From Streptomyces sp. BK208 (GTDB taxonomy: Bacteria > Actinomycetota > Actinomycetes > Streptomycetales > Streptomycetaceae): a DNA stretch of 64,000 nt. The translations under genes and the position numbers were made by a program. Below the pieces are notes generated by a model that was not told the DNA's origin, did not search any database, and saw nothing but the letters and a program-made list of their open reading frames with translations. The first letter of the stretch is position 1; each line of letters begins with the position of its first letter. Shown one piece after another: positions 43,532-52,069 of this stretch. The stretch is taken from positions 124,001 through 188,000 of the forward strand of contig NZ_SOAV01000014.1 of NCBI RefSeq assembly GCF_004364245.1. The letters are read 5' to 3'.

Positions 43532-44380
43532 TCAGATACTGATAGAGAGGGCGAGCGAGCCCAGACGCCGGCCCACCTCGGTCTGCAGCCGCTGTGCCGC
43601 GGGCAGCAGCCGGTCGGCCTGCTGAAGGGGCAGTGAGATGGCCATCGTCGCGGCCGTGGTGCCGACGGTGATCGGGATCGCCGCGCAGACCGTCCCCAGC
43701 GCGTACTCCTGGCGCTCGGTCACCGGCGTCATCCGGCGCATGCGCTCCAGCCGCCTCAGCAGGCTGTGGCTGTCGCGCACCGTGTACGGCGTGAGCGGCT
43801 GCACCGGGTAGCGGTCCAGGTGGTCGCGGCGTGCGTCCTCGTCGAGCTGGGAGAGCAGACACTGCCCGATGGCGTGCGCGTGTCCCGTCTCGCGGAAGTC
43901 CGCCCACTCCTCGACCGCCGGATTGCCCGGGGTGTCGGAGACGCACATGACGTCGATCTCGCCGTCCCGGTACATGGCGTAGTACACGGGGACGCCGATC
44001 GCGTCGCGCCAGTGCGCCATGGTGTCGACCACTGTGCTGCGACGTTTCTGCTCGGCGCCGCTGCCGCTCAGCCGCTCGGCGGCCTCGCCGAGGAAGAACA
44101 GCCCCTTCTCCCGGCGCAGATAGCCCTCGTGCACCAGGGTCCGCAGAAGGTGGTAGGCCGTGGGCAGCGCCAGTCCCGTCTCGCGGGCCAGTTGTTTGGC
44201 GGGGGCTCCGTACGGGTGCTCGGCGACGCACTCGAGCAGGCGCATCGCTCGCTGAACGGAGCCGATCAGAGTCACGGAAGGCGGGTCGGCCGAGGACGGC
44301 GCGGGGGATGTCCGTGGCGTCGATCGGGGCTGCACGGGGAGGGCGTGCAGCTGAGCGAATGCGGTGTCAGCCGTGGCCAA
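43532..44380 (-). CDS. ssgR: SsgR, IclR-family activator of ssgA
   Basis: A 282-residue IclR-type regulator with an N-terminal winged helix (QRAMRLLECVAEHPYGAP, LALPTAYHLLRTLVHEGYL) and an effector domain from ~110. In S. coelicolor SsgR is required for ssgA transcription. The neighbourhood is conserved. An internal start near GVTLIGSVQ would drop ~35 residues. The promoter of ssgA should lie in the 43431-43531 gap. Confidence 0.92.
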   Translation of the reverse strand: MATADTAFAQLHALPVQPRSTPRTSPAPSSADPPSVTLIGSVQRAMRLLECVAEHPYGAPAKQLARETGLALPTAYHLLRTLVHEGYLRREKGLFFLGEAAERLSGSGAEQKRRSTVVDTMAHWRDAIGVPVYYAMYRDGEIDVMCVSDTPGNPAVEEWADFRETGHAHAIGQCLLSQLDEDARRDHLDRYPVQPLTPYTVRDSHSLLRRLERMRRMTPVTERQEYALGTVCAAIPITVGTTAATMAISLPLQQADRLLPAAQRLQTEVGRRLGSLALSISI

Positions 44381-44575
44381 GGGTCACTTCCGGGACGCGA
44401 GGTGGCGGTCCGTGCGGAGAACACGGGTGGGGGTGTACGCCGTTCGCGGGGTCGCCCCCGCGTGGAGTTCCGGACTCTAATCGCCGGTCACCGCTCACCG
44501 ACGGCCCGCCCGGGAAACTTCCCTCGCCCGAGGGAACCGGTGGTTTCTGTTACCGCCACCGGTGCCCCACCTCGC

Positions 44576-44788
44576 TCACCAGTCGCTGCGCGACGAGGAG
44601 CTGGACATGAACTTGCGTACGACGTAGATCAGTCCGCCGACGAGCGCGACGAAGATCAGCAGCTTGAACAGCAGACCGATCACGAATCCGACCACGCTGG
44701 CGATCAGCCCGCCGAACACGACCAGGGCGATGACCGGCACCGCGACCCACTTCACCCACCACGGCAGTCCCGTGAAGATCTCTCGCAT
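44576..44788 (-). CDS. Small two-helix membrane protein (DUF5326-like)
   Basis: A 70-residue protein with an amphipathic start (MREIFTGLPWWVKWVAVP) and two membrane helices around FGGLIASVVGFVIGLLFKLL, then YVVRKFMSSSSSRSDW. A Streptomyces-specific family; the role is unknown. ATG 44788 has AAGGTAAGGG upstream. Being short, it is easy to miss among longer overlapping frames. Confidence 0.8.
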   Translation of the reverse strand: MREIFTGLPWWVKWVAVPVIALVVFGGLIASVVGFVIGLLFKLLIFVALVGGLIYVVRKFMSSSSSRSDW

Positions 44789-44929
44789 CGCCGTTGCCCT
44801 TACCTTTCGGGGAATCCTGGGAGTCCTCTGACGTCCTGCACCCGATGCTAGGGCCGCGGGCGCCACAGCAGGGGCCTCGCATCCCTTGTCTCCCCCTGAC
44901 CGATCCCCTAGGGAACCCCGAGGTCGTCC

Positions 44930-45247
44930 TCAGCTCTCCGGCGGAGAGAAGACCACCAGAACCCGCAGGTCCTCGCTGATGTGATGGAACTTGTGGGCCA
45001 CCCCGGCCGGCACGTAGACCACGCTGCCGCGGGCGACCTGGGTGGTCTCCATGCCCACGGTGATCGCGGCCCGTCCGCTCACCACGAAGTACACCTCGTC
45101 CTGTGCGTGCGGCTGCTGCGGATCGCTCGTCCCCGCGTCGAGGGCGTACAGGCCGACCGACATGTTCCGCTCCCGCAGGAACTGCAGGTAGGCACCGTCG
45201 TTGGCGGCGCGCTCCGCCTCCAGTTCGTCCAGCCGGAATGCCTTCAT
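44930..45247 (-). CDS. Single-domain cupin
   Basis: A 105-residue beta-barrel protein. The cupin motifs are HAQDEVYFVVSGRAAITVG and PAGVAHKFHHI, with the metal-binding His/Glu set complete. Function is unknown; such proteins can be oxygenases, isomerases or sensors. It is divergent from the holin-like gene, with start codons 59 bases apart. Confidence 0.83.
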   Translation of the reverse strand: MKAFRLDELEAERAANDGAYLQFLRERNMSVGLYALDAGTSDPQQPHAQDEVYFVVSGRAAITVGMETTQVARGSVVYVPAGVAHKFHHISEDLRVLVVFSPPES

Positions 45248-45306
45248 CGCCTCGTCCGCCCCTGCCTCACCGTTCGGGTCCGATCACGTCTGTCACGATC
45301 AGACAC

Positions 45307-45684
45307 ATGAAGAATTTCCTAGTCAAGACGATCGCCAACGCGGGCGCCCTCGCGGTCGCCGTGTGGCTGCTCGACAAGATCACCCTCACCGGGGGCAGCA
45401 CCGGCGAGAAGGCCGTCACCCTGATCGTGGTCGCTCTGGTCTTCGGCCTGGTCAACATGGTGGTGAAGCCGATCGTGCAGGTGCTGACCTTCCCGCTGTT
45501 CATCCTGACCCTCGGTCTGTTCACCCTCGTGGTCAACGCGCTGATGCTGTTGCTCACGTCCTGGGTGGCGGACAAGCTCGACCTGAGTTTCCACGTCGAC
45601 GGGTTCTGGACCGCCGTCCTGGGCGCACTGATCATCTCGATCGTCTCCTGGGCCCTCAACGCTTTCCTGCCCGACGGGGACTGA
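45307..45684 (+). CDS. PF04020-type (phage holin family 4) membrane protein
   Basis: A 125-residue protein with four helices; LTLGLFTLVVNALMLLLTSW and GFWTAVLGALIISIVSWALN are typical. Despite the family name it is a chromosomal, non-phage protein. ATG 45307 follows CACGAT by seven bases, a leaderless-type spacing. The downstream ptpA start is five bases after its stop, implying one operon. Confidence 0.85.
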   Translation: MKNFLVKTIANAGALAVAVWLLDKITLTGGSTGEKAVTLIVVALVFGLVNMVVKPIVQVLTFPLFILTLGLFTLVVNALMLLLTSWVADKLDLSFHVDGFWTAVLGALIISIVSWALNAFLPDGD

Positions 45685-45689
45685 TCCGG

Positions 45690-46184
45690 ATGACCTACCG
45701 CGTCTGCTTCGTCTGCACGGGCAACATCTGCCGGTCCCCGATGGCCGAAGCCGTCTTCCGCGCGCGCGTGGCGGACGCGGGACTCGACGACCTGGTCGAG
45801 GCCGACAGCGCCGGTACCGGGGGCTGGCACGAGGGTGAGGGCGCCGACCCGCGCACCGTGGCCGTCCTGGCCGAGAACGGCTACGGTCTCGACCACACGG
45901 CACGCCAGTTCCAGCAGTCCTGGTTCTCCCGCCTCGACCTCGTCGTCGCCCTCGACGCCGGACACCTGAGGGCCCTGCGGCGGCTCGCCCCCACCGAGCA
46001 GGACGCGGCCAAGGTGCGTCTGCTGCGGTCGTACGACCCCGCCGCCGACGGTGGTGACCTCGACGTTCCGGACCCGTACTACGGGGGTCAGGACGGTTTC
46101 GAGGAATGCCTTGAGATGGTGGAGGCGGCGAGCGACGGGCTGCTCGCCGCGGTACGCGAACAAGTGGAAGGACGGGCGGCATGA
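45690..46184 (+). CDS. ptpA: Low-molecular-weight protein tyrosine phosphatase
   Basis: A 164-residue LMW-PTP: the P-loop CTGNICRSP near the N-terminus and the acid loop DVPDPYYGG with the catalytic Asp. In S. coelicolor the gene at this place, PtpA, affects antibiotic production. It is translationally coupled upstream and, by an ATGA overlap, to the PLP-enzyme gene downstream. Confidence 0.93.
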   Translation: MTYRVCFVCTGNICRSPMAEAVFRARVADAGLDDLVEADSAGTGGWHEGEGADPRTVAVLAENGYGLDHTARQFQQSWFSRLDLVVALDAGHLRALRRLAPTEQDAAKVRLLRSYDPAADGGDLDVPDPYYGGQDGFEECLEMVEAASDGLLAAVREQVEGRAA

Positions 46185-47359
46185 GCGATTCCGCCACGAA
46201 CGACAGCACCGGCACGGGCAGGACGGGCCCCGCCTCCGGCCCCGGTGACGGCACGCGCGCGGTGCGGGCCGGGCTGCCCGAACCCGTCAAGCACGAGCCC
46301 ACCCTGCCCGGTCCGGTGTTCGCCGCCCACTTCCACCTCCCGGGCGACCCGACCGGCCCGTACACCTACGGCCGCGACGAGAACCCGACCTGGACCCACC
46401 TCGAGCGCGCCATCGGCGAGCTGGAGGATTCGGGACAGGACGGGGTCGAGACCCTCGTCTTCGCCTCGGGCATGGCCGCGATCTCCTCGGTGCTCTTCTC
46501 GCAGCTGCGCGCCGGTGACACGGTCGTCCTGCCCGACGACGGCTACCAGGTGCTGCCGCTGGCCCGCACACAGCTGGAGGCGTACGGCATCGAGGTGCGC
46601 ACCGCGCCGACCGTCGGGGACGCCCAGCTCGACGTCCTGGACGGGGCGAAGCTGCTGTGGCTGGAGACGCCTTCCAATCCGGGGCTCGACGTGTGCGACG
46701 TGCGGCGGCTGGTCGAGGCGGCACACGCGTGCGGCGCCCTGGTAGCCGTCGACAACACGCTCGCCTCACCGCTGGGGCAGCGCCCGCTGGAGCTCGGCGC
46801 CGACTTCTCAGTGGCCAGTGGCACCAAGCAGCTCACCGGCCACGGTGACGTCCTCCTGGGCTACGTGGCCGGGCGGGACCCCGCCGCGATGGCCGCCGTA
46901 CGGCGCTGGCGCAAGATCGTCGGCGCGATTCCCGGGCCCATGGAAGCCTGGCTGGCGCACCGCTCGATCGCCACGCTCCAACTCCGCGTGGACCGGCAGA
47001 ACGCCACCGCGCTCAGGGTGGCCGAGGCGCTGCGGGCCCGGCCCGAGATCACCGGGCTGCGGTACCCCGGACTTCCCGACGACCCGTCCCACAAGGTCGC
47101 CTCTCAGCAGATGCTGCGCTACGGCTGTGTCGTCTCGTTCACGCTGCCCTCGCGCGCGCGTGCCGACCGTTTCCTCGAGGCGCTGCGCCTGGTCGAGGGT
47201 GCGACGAGCTTCGGCGGGGTGCGGTCCACCGCGGAACGGCGCGGGCGCTGGGGTGGCGATGCGGTACCGGAGGGCTTCATCCGGCTCTCGGTCGGCGCGG
47301 AGGACCCCGAGGACCTGGTGGCGGACCTGCTGCGGGCACTGGACGAGACGGCGGACTGA
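46181..47359 (+). CDS. Cystathionine gamma-lyase/synthase-type PLP enzyme
   Basis: A 392-residue Cys/Met metabolism PLP enzyme. LVFASGMAAISSVLF, ETPSNPGLDVCD, VDNTLASPLGQRPLELGADF and SVASGTKQLTGHGDVLLG, with the PLP Lys in GTKQLTGH, are clear. The exact reaction (gamma-lyase, gamma-synthase or methionine gamma-lyase) is not decidable. ATG 46181 overlaps ptpA. Confidence 0.88.
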   Translation: MSDSATNDSTGTGRTGPASGPGDGTRAVRAGLPEPVKHEPTLPGPVFAAHFHLPGDPTGPYTYGRDENPTWTHLERAIGELEDSGQDGVETLVFASGMAAISSVLFSQLRAGDTVVLPDDGYQVLPLARTQLEAYGIEVRTAPTVGDAQLDVLDGAKLLWLETPSNPGLDVCDVRRLVEAAHACGALVAVDNTLASPLGQRPLELGADFSVASGTKQLTGHGDVLLGYVAGRDPAAMAAVRRWRKIVGAIPGPMEAWLAHRSIATLQLRVDRQNATALRVAEALRARPEITGLRYPGLPDDPSHKVASQQMLRYGCVVSFTLPSRARADRFLEALRLVEGATSFGGVRSTAERRGRWGGDAVPEGFIRLSVGAEDPEDLVADLLRALDETAD

Positions 47360-47601
47360 CGACGCCGAGCCGTCCCTCCGTACTCTCGCCGGCCGGTCCT
47401 TCACCCCGGAGGCCCGGGAAGGGCCGGCCGCCGGACATCCGGATCCGGCCATCCACCGGTTCCGCCGGTGCGGACGTTCTTCCTGTGGGTGCGCAGCGGC
47501 ACGCAGACGATGCCGCCCATGGCCGGGCTCGCGCGTGTCGCTGCATGCGGCCACCGGCTGGGACGGAGTCGGCGGGCTCACGAACCGGGCGCGCGTCACG
47601 A

Positions 47602-47617
47602 TGTTTCACGTGGAACC
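47602..47617. other. parS-like word before the NUDIX gene (one core mismatch)
   Basis: TGTTTCACGTGGAACC differs once within the 14-bp core. It lies in the 278-bp non-coding gap 47360-47637, which otherwise contains only GC-rich inverted repeats. Confidence 0.5.
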
Positions 47618-47637
47618 AGCCGGGCCACATTTCTCCC

Positions 47638-48120
47638 ATGACCGTCCGACCCGTGGTCAAGCGCACCGCTCGCGCCGTCCTGCTGGACGGCGACCACCTG
47701 ATCCTGATCAAGCGGACCAAGCCCGGCGTCGACCCCTACTGGGTCACTCCCGGCGGTGGGGTCGAGCCGGACGACACCACCGTCGTGGACGCCCTGCACC
47801 GCGAGGTGTACGAGGAACTCGGCGCCAAGATCAGTGATGTGGTGCCCTGCTTCGTGGACACCGTGGAGCACATCGGCGAGGACGGTGGCGCGACCGGTGT
47901 GAAGGTGCAGCACTTCTTCGTCTGCCACCTGGAATCCATGGACCCCTCCCTGCGGCACGGCCCCGAGGTCGACGAGCCCGCCGGTGAGTACGAGATCGTC
48001 AGAGTGCCGTTCACCCGGGTCGGGATCGCCTCGGTCCACCTCGTACCGCTGTCGTTGCGGCACTACCTGGACGGCAACATCGAGGGTGTGCGAGCCATGC
48101 ACGCCCCCGACCTCGGCTGA
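47638..48120 (+). CDS. NUDIX hydrolase
   Basis: A 160-residue protein with the Nudix box GGGVEPDDTTVVDALHREVY followed by EELGAKI, the Mg2+-binding REXXEE set present. It hydrolyses a nucleoside diphosphate-linked compound; the substrate is unknown. No ribosome site stands out before ATG 47638. A GNAT gene follows 11 bases downstream. Confidence 0.88.
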   Translation: MTVRPVVKRTARAVLLDGDHLILIKRTKPGVDPYWVTPGGGVEPDDTTVVDALHREVYEELGAKISDVVPCFVDTVEHIGEDGGATGVKVQHFFVCHLESMDPSLRHGPEVDEPAGEYEIVRVPFTRVGIASVHLVPLSLRHYLDGNIEGVRAMHAPDLG

Positions 48121-48131
48121 ACGAGGTCGAC

Positions 48132-49070
48132 GTGACCGAAAGCTCGTGTGATCTGCCGGAAAGCGGTGGACGCGGACGACCGCCGTCGGACAGCCTGACC
48201 TGCGTGCCGACACCTTTCCTCGCCTCCGCTCCGATCCGCCGTCTGACGCTCCGCGACCTCACTGCCTGCGCCGACCTCTCCGAGAACCGGGGATGGCTCC
48301 GCGAGGAGCACAAATGGGGGTTCCTCCTCACGGCCGGAAAGGGGTACGGCATCGACGACCCCGACGGCGGTCTCGTCGCCGCCTGCACCGTCACCGAGTA
48401 CGGACCTCCGGAGCGTCCCACCCTCGCCGCCATCGGCATGGTGCTGGTCGCCGAGCGGCACGCCCGCCAGGGCGTGGGCCGCCGGCTGATGCGCCACGTC
48501 GTCTCCGCTCTGGGCACCGTTCCGCTGACTCTGCACGCGACCCCGTACGGCCGACCGCTCTACGAGGAGCTCGGCTTCAAGGTGACCGGCGGGGCGGAGA
48601 TGGTGCGTGGCCGTTTCGTGCCCGGCGGGCCGGCACCGAGGACTGCCACTCGCGCGGCCACCGCTGAGGACCTCGGCGCGATCCTCCGGCTCGACGAGGA
48701 GGTCTTCGGCGCCGATCGCACCCACATCATCGCGCGGCTGCCCGCGTTCGCCGACCAACTGCGCGTCGCCGAGGCGGCCGGCCGGGTCGTCGGGTACGCC
48801 GCGGCCTGGCCGAACATGGACACCCATGTCGTGGGTCCGCTGATCGCCCGTGACACCGAGACGGCCAAGGCTCTGATCGGCTCCCTCGCCGCCGGTACCG
48901 ACCGGCCCCTGCGCACGGACATCGACGTGCGGCACGAGGAGTTGCTGGCGTGGGTGAAGGAGCGTGGCCTCTCCACGGTCGCGCCCAACGCGGTCATGAC
49001 GTACGGAATCACCGAGTTGCCCGGGGACTGGGCTCGGCGGTTCGCGCCGCTGACGGTGGCGGCGGGCTGA
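48132..49070 (+). CDS. Tandem GNAT acetyltransferase
   Basis: A 312-residue protein with two GNAT folds. The first (~35-170) contains IGMVLVAERHARQGVGRRLM, the acetyl-CoA-binding motif; the second (~175-300) is degenerate. GTG 48132 has GAGG upstream. The acceptor is unknown. It probably shares the NUDIX transcript. Confidence 0.84.
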   Translation: MTESSCDLPESGGRGRPPSDSLTCVPTPFLASAPIRRLTLRDLTACADLSENRGWLREEHKWGFLLTAGKGYGIDDPDGGLVAACTVTEYGPPERPTLAAIGMVLVAERHARQGVGRRLMRHVVSALGTVPLTLHATPYGRPLYEELGFKVTGGAEMVRGRFVPGGPAPRTATRAATAEDLGAILRLDEEVFGADRTHIIARLPAFADQLRVAEAAGRVVGYAAAWPNMDTHVVGPLIARDTETAKALIGSLAAGTDRPLRTDIDVRHEELLAWVKERGLSTVAPNAVMTYGITELPGDWARRFAPLTVAAG

Positions 49071-49157
49071 CTTCGGCGCCCATGCGGCACGGCGATCGCC
49101 GGCCCCGGGCGGCCCGGGACCGACGATCGGACGGGTGGCTGCCGCATGCCGCTGTCG

Positions 49158-49577
49158 TCAGGCGATGCTCTGCAGTGCGGCCGAGGCGAAGGAATGGTCC
49201 TGCTCGGGTGCGCCGCCACCCACCCCGATCGCCCCGATCAGCCGTCCCTCGCGGTGCACGGGCACGCCGCCGGCGATGAACAGCAGCGGCCGGTCGAGCG
49301 CCGTGGGCAGGGTGTGGAAGGGGCCCCCGGGCTGCACGGCGTCGACGAGGTCCGCGGTGGGAGCGTTCAGCTGGAGCGCCGTGTAGGCCTTGCGGCCGCT
49401 GGTCTCTCCGGAGATCAGCACGGCACGGTCGTCCCGCCGGAAGGCCAGCAGGTGACCGCCGGCATCGAGGACCGTGACGCTGACGGTGACACCGGCCGCC
49501 TCGGCGGCGTCGTGAGCGGCGGTGACGAGGGCTTCGGCGTCGTGGATCGTCAGCGGGGCGACGGCGGTGGTGCTCAT
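49158..49577 (-). CDS. GlcG/HbpS-family protein
   Basis: A 139-residue PF03928 protein (AEAAGVTVSVTVLDAGGHLLAF, ISGETSGRKAYTALQ, GGVPVHREGRLIGAIGVGG). HbpS members of Streptomyces bind haem and modulate a kinase; this one has no signal peptide, so it is cytosolic. AAGGAGAAA precedes ATG 49577. It follows the MFS gene by 122 bases on the same strand. Confidence 0.87.
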   Translation of the reverse strand: MSTTAVAPLTIHDAEALVTAAHDAAEAAGVTVSVTVLDAGGHLLAFRRDDRAVLISGETSGRKAYTALQLNAPTADLVDAVQPGGPFHTLPTALDRPLLFIAGGVPVHREGRLIGAIGVGGGAPEQDHSFASAALQSIA

Positions 49578-49699
49578 GGGTCTTTCTCCTTGGTTGTGCT
49601 GAGTGGTGCGGTGCCTCGGTGGTCGCCGAGGCGTCAGTGGGCCAGAGCAAGGGGTGAGGGACGGGCTCTGATCCCGCCCCTGGGCCTTGGCGGGTTCTT

Positions 49700-50911
49700 T
49701 CAGTGGTGGACGGCGGGGGCTCGCTGCTCGGCGGGCACGGAACCGGCGACGACCGAGCCGGGTGTGCTCCCGCGCCGCTCCAGAGCGGCGGAGAAGACAG
49801 CGAGGACGAGGGCGGCGAAGGCGAGCGCGGCGCCGACCCAGTTGGGGGCGGTGTAGCCGAAGCCTGCGGCGATGACGACGCCCCCGAGCCAGGCGGAGAG
49901 CGCGTTGCCGAGGTTGAAGGCACCGATGTTCACCGCGGAGGCCAGCGTCGGGGCACCGTGTGCGTGGTCCAGGACGCGCTTCTGCAGCGGCGGGACGGTG
50001 GCGAAGCCCAGGGCGCCGATCAGGACGACGGTCACGGCGGACGCGATCTTGTCGTGCGCGGTGAGCGTGAAGAGGGCGAGGACGACGGCCAGCGCACCCA
50101 GGGAGATGTACAGCATGGGCATCAGGGCGCGGTCGGCGAACCTGCCGCCGACGAGGTTGCCGCCGACCATGCCGAGGCCGAAGAGGACGAGCAGCCAGGT
50201 GACCGAGCCGTCGGCGAAGCCCGCGACGTGGGTCATCATCGGCGCGATGTAGGTGATGGCCGCGAAGACTCCGCCGAAGCCGAGAACGGTCATGGCCATC
50301 GCGAGCAGGACCTGGGCGTTCTTGAACGCCGCCATTTCGTCCCGCAGCCGTACTCCCTCGGCCCTGGGCACGTCGGGGACCAGCTTGGCGACTCCGGCCA
50401 GGCCGACGACCCCGAGCGCGGCGACGACCGCGAAGGTGACGCGCCAGCCGGCGGACTGCCCGATCAGCGTTCCCAGCGGGACTCCGACGACATTGGCGAC
50501 GGTCAGGCCGGTGAACATCATCGCGATCGCGCCGGCCTTCTTGTGCGGGGCGACCAGACCGGCCGCGACGACGGAACCGATGCCGAAGAAGGCGCCGTGG
50601 GCGAGTGAGGCGACCACGCGGCCGATCAGCATGACGGAGAACACGGGGGCGACGGCGGAGAGCAGGTTGCCGACGATGAACAGACCCATCAGCAGCATCA
50701 GCATCCGCTTGCGGGGGACCTTGGTGCCGAGCACGGTCATCAGCGGGGCGCCGGCCATCACGCCGAGCGCGTAGCCGGTCACCAGATAGCCGGCGGTGGG
50801 GATGGAGACCCCGTAGTCGCTCGCGACCTCGGGCAGCAGGCCCATGATCACGAATTCCGTCGTTCCGATCCCGAAGGCCCCGATCGCGAGGGCCAGAAGC
50901 GCGAGAGGCAT
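49700..50911 (-). CDS. Major facilitator (DHA1-like) drug exporter
   Basis: A 403-residue 12-helix transporter. FGIGTTEFVIMGLLPEVASD is the AraJ/PbuE-type opening; GYLVTGYALGVMAGAP and GRVVASLAHGAFFGIG carry motifs A/B-like and C-like features. The start at ATG 50911 is chosen rather than GTG 50962 because a promoter -10 lies at 50961-50966 and would leave the longer start outside the transcript. The divergent MarR gene probably regulates it. Confidence 0.88.
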   Translation of the reverse strand: MPLALLALAIGAFGIGTTEFVIMGLLPEVASDYGVSIPTAGYLVTGYALGVMAGAPLMTVLGTKVPRKRMLMLLMGLFIVGNLLSAVAPVFSVMLIGRVVASLAHGAFFGIGSVVAAGLVAPHKKAGAIAMMFTGLTVANVVGVPLGTLIGQSAGWRVTFAVVAALGVVGLAGVAKLVPDVPRAEGVRLRDEMAAFKNAQVLLAMAMTVLGFGGVFAAITYIAPMMTHVAGFADGSVTWLLVLFGLGMVGGNLVGGRFADRALMPMLYISLGALAVVLALFTLTAHDKIASAVTVVLIGALGFATVPPLQKRVLDHAHGAPTLASAVNIGAFNLGNALSAWLGGVVIAAGFGYTAPNWVGAALAFAALVLAVFSAALERRGSTPGSVVAGSVPAEQRAPAVHH

Positions 50912-50960
50912 GGAGGGTGACACCTTCCCAGAAGATTGCAGGAGCGCTTTGCGTTCGCCC

Positions 50961-50990
50961 ACAATAGTTGCACACGCGGGCTACTTGCAA
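50961..50990 (-). promoter_or_regulatory. Promoter of the MFS gene with TTGC repeats
   Basis: On the minus strand TTGCAA (50985-50990), 18 bases, TATTGT (50961-50966). Three TTGC words at roughly 20-base steps (near 50968, 50985 and 51001 on the plus strand) may be MarR half-sites. The MarR gene begins at 51052. Confidence 0.65.
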
Positions 50991-51051
50991 ACGAGGGCAA
51001 TTGCGCAGTTGGTCTACCCTGGTCTGAGGCGCTCCTGGACGGAGGAATCAC

Positions 51052-51516
51052 ATGACAGCGACGGATCCCGCACTCACCGCTCTCTCCCAGGGCTGGTGCG
51101 CCCTCTCCCTGCTGCACGGGAGGATCGAGGCGCACATCGAGCGCGCGCTGCAGACCGGGCACGACCTGAGCGTCCGTGAGTACTCGCTGCTCGACGTGCT
51201 CAGCCGGCAGCACGACGGCGACGGGGGACATCTGCAGATGAAGCAGGTCGCCGATGCCGTCGTCCTCAGCCAGAGCGCGACCACCAGGCTGGTCACCCGG
51301 CTCGAAGACCGGGGCCTGCTGGAGCGCTACCTGTGCCCCACCGACCGGCGCGGCATCTACACCAACGTCACCGTGGCGGGCCTGCAGCTGCTGAACGAGG
51401 CACGGCCCACCAACGACGCCGCGCTGCGCGAGGCTCTCGACGCGGCCGCCGTGAACCCCGACCTGGCCCCGCTGGTCCGAGCCGTGGAGACCCTGAAGGC
51501 GCCGGTGCCCGCCTGA
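51052..51516 (+). CDS. MarR-family regulator
   Basis: A 154-residue winged-helix protein: LSVREYSLLDVLSRQ, LHLQMKQVADAVVLSQ-type recognition helix and RLVTRLEDRGLLER wing. GGAGGA 10 bases before ATG 51052 fixes the start. MarR proteins usually repress a divergent exporter and respond to phenolic ligands; that arrangement is seen here. Confidence 0.91.
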   Translation: MTATDPALTALSQGWCALSLLHGRIEAHIERALQTGHDLSVREYSLLDVLSRQHDGDGGHLQMKQVADAVVLSQSATTRLVTRLEDRGLLERYLCPTDRRGIYTNVTVAGLQLLNEARPTNDAALREALDAAAVNPDLAPLVRAVETLKAPVPA

Positions 51517-51524
51517 GCACGTTC

Positions 51525-51530
51525 TAGAGT
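51525..51530 (+). promoter_or_regulatory. -10 element of the GNAT gene at 51537
   Basis: TAGAGT ends six bases before ATG 51537 and no ribosome site lies between, so the message is likely leaderless. Confidence 0.5.
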
Positions 51531-51536
51531 GCGGCC

Positions 51537-51989
51537 ATGGAAGATCTTGAAATACGGCCCACCACCGTCGAGGACATCCCGGCGGTCGTCGCGATGCTCG
51601 CCGACGACCCGCTGGGCGCACAGCGTGAGTCACCGGATGATCTGACCCCGTACCGGACCGCTTTCGAACGCCTCAGGTCCGACCCGAACCAGCACCTGGT
51701 GGTGGCCGTCCGCGCGGGCCGTGTCGTCGGGACGCTCCAGCTGACGATCGTCCCCGGACTGTCCCGGCGCGGCGCGACCCGTTCGATCATCGAGGGCGTA
51801 CGTATCCACGGCGACGAACGCGGCAGTGGACTGGGCACGCAGCTCATCGAGTGGGCGGTCGACGAGTCCCGGCGGCAGGGATGCCACCTGGTGCAGCTCA
51901 CGTCCGACAAGACCCGTACCGACGCCCACCGCTTCTACGAGCGCCTGGGCTTCTCGGCCTCGCACACGGGCTTCAAGCTCCAGCTCTGA
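51537..51989 (+). CDS. GNAT acetyltransferase
   Basis: A 150-residue single GNAT domain: RPTTVEDIPAVVAML at the start, GVRIHGDERGSGLGTQLIEW for acetyl-CoA and AHRFYERLGFSASHTGFKL at the end. The substrate is unknown. It ends 29 bases before a long parS palindrome. Confidence 0.88.
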   Translation: MEDLEIRPTTVEDIPAVVAMLADDPLGAQRESPDDLTPYRTAFERLRSDPNQHLVVAVRAGRVVGTLQLTIVPGLSRRGATRSIIEGVRIHGDERGSGLGTQLIEWAVDESRRQGCHLVQLTSDKTRTDAHRFYERLGFSASHTGFKLQL

Positions 51990-52018
51990 GGAACGGCTCC
52001 CTGGCACGGTGGCAACGG

Positions 52019-52056
52019 GCACGTGGCCCTGTTTCACGTGAAACAGGGCCACGTGC
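52019..52056. other. parS: parS site within a 38-bp perfect palindrome
   Basis: The full 16-bp consensus (52030-52045) is centred in 38 bases of perfect symmetry. The outer arms carry a second CACGTG on each side. It lies between convergent genes and could fold as a hairpin in both transcripts. Confidence 0.92.
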
Positions 52057-52069
52057 GGCCTGAGGACCG

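Noticed and set aside
45307..45684. Holin-like gene as evidence of a prophage
   Set aside because: PF04020 proteins are widespread chromosomal membrane proteins; no phage genes surround it.
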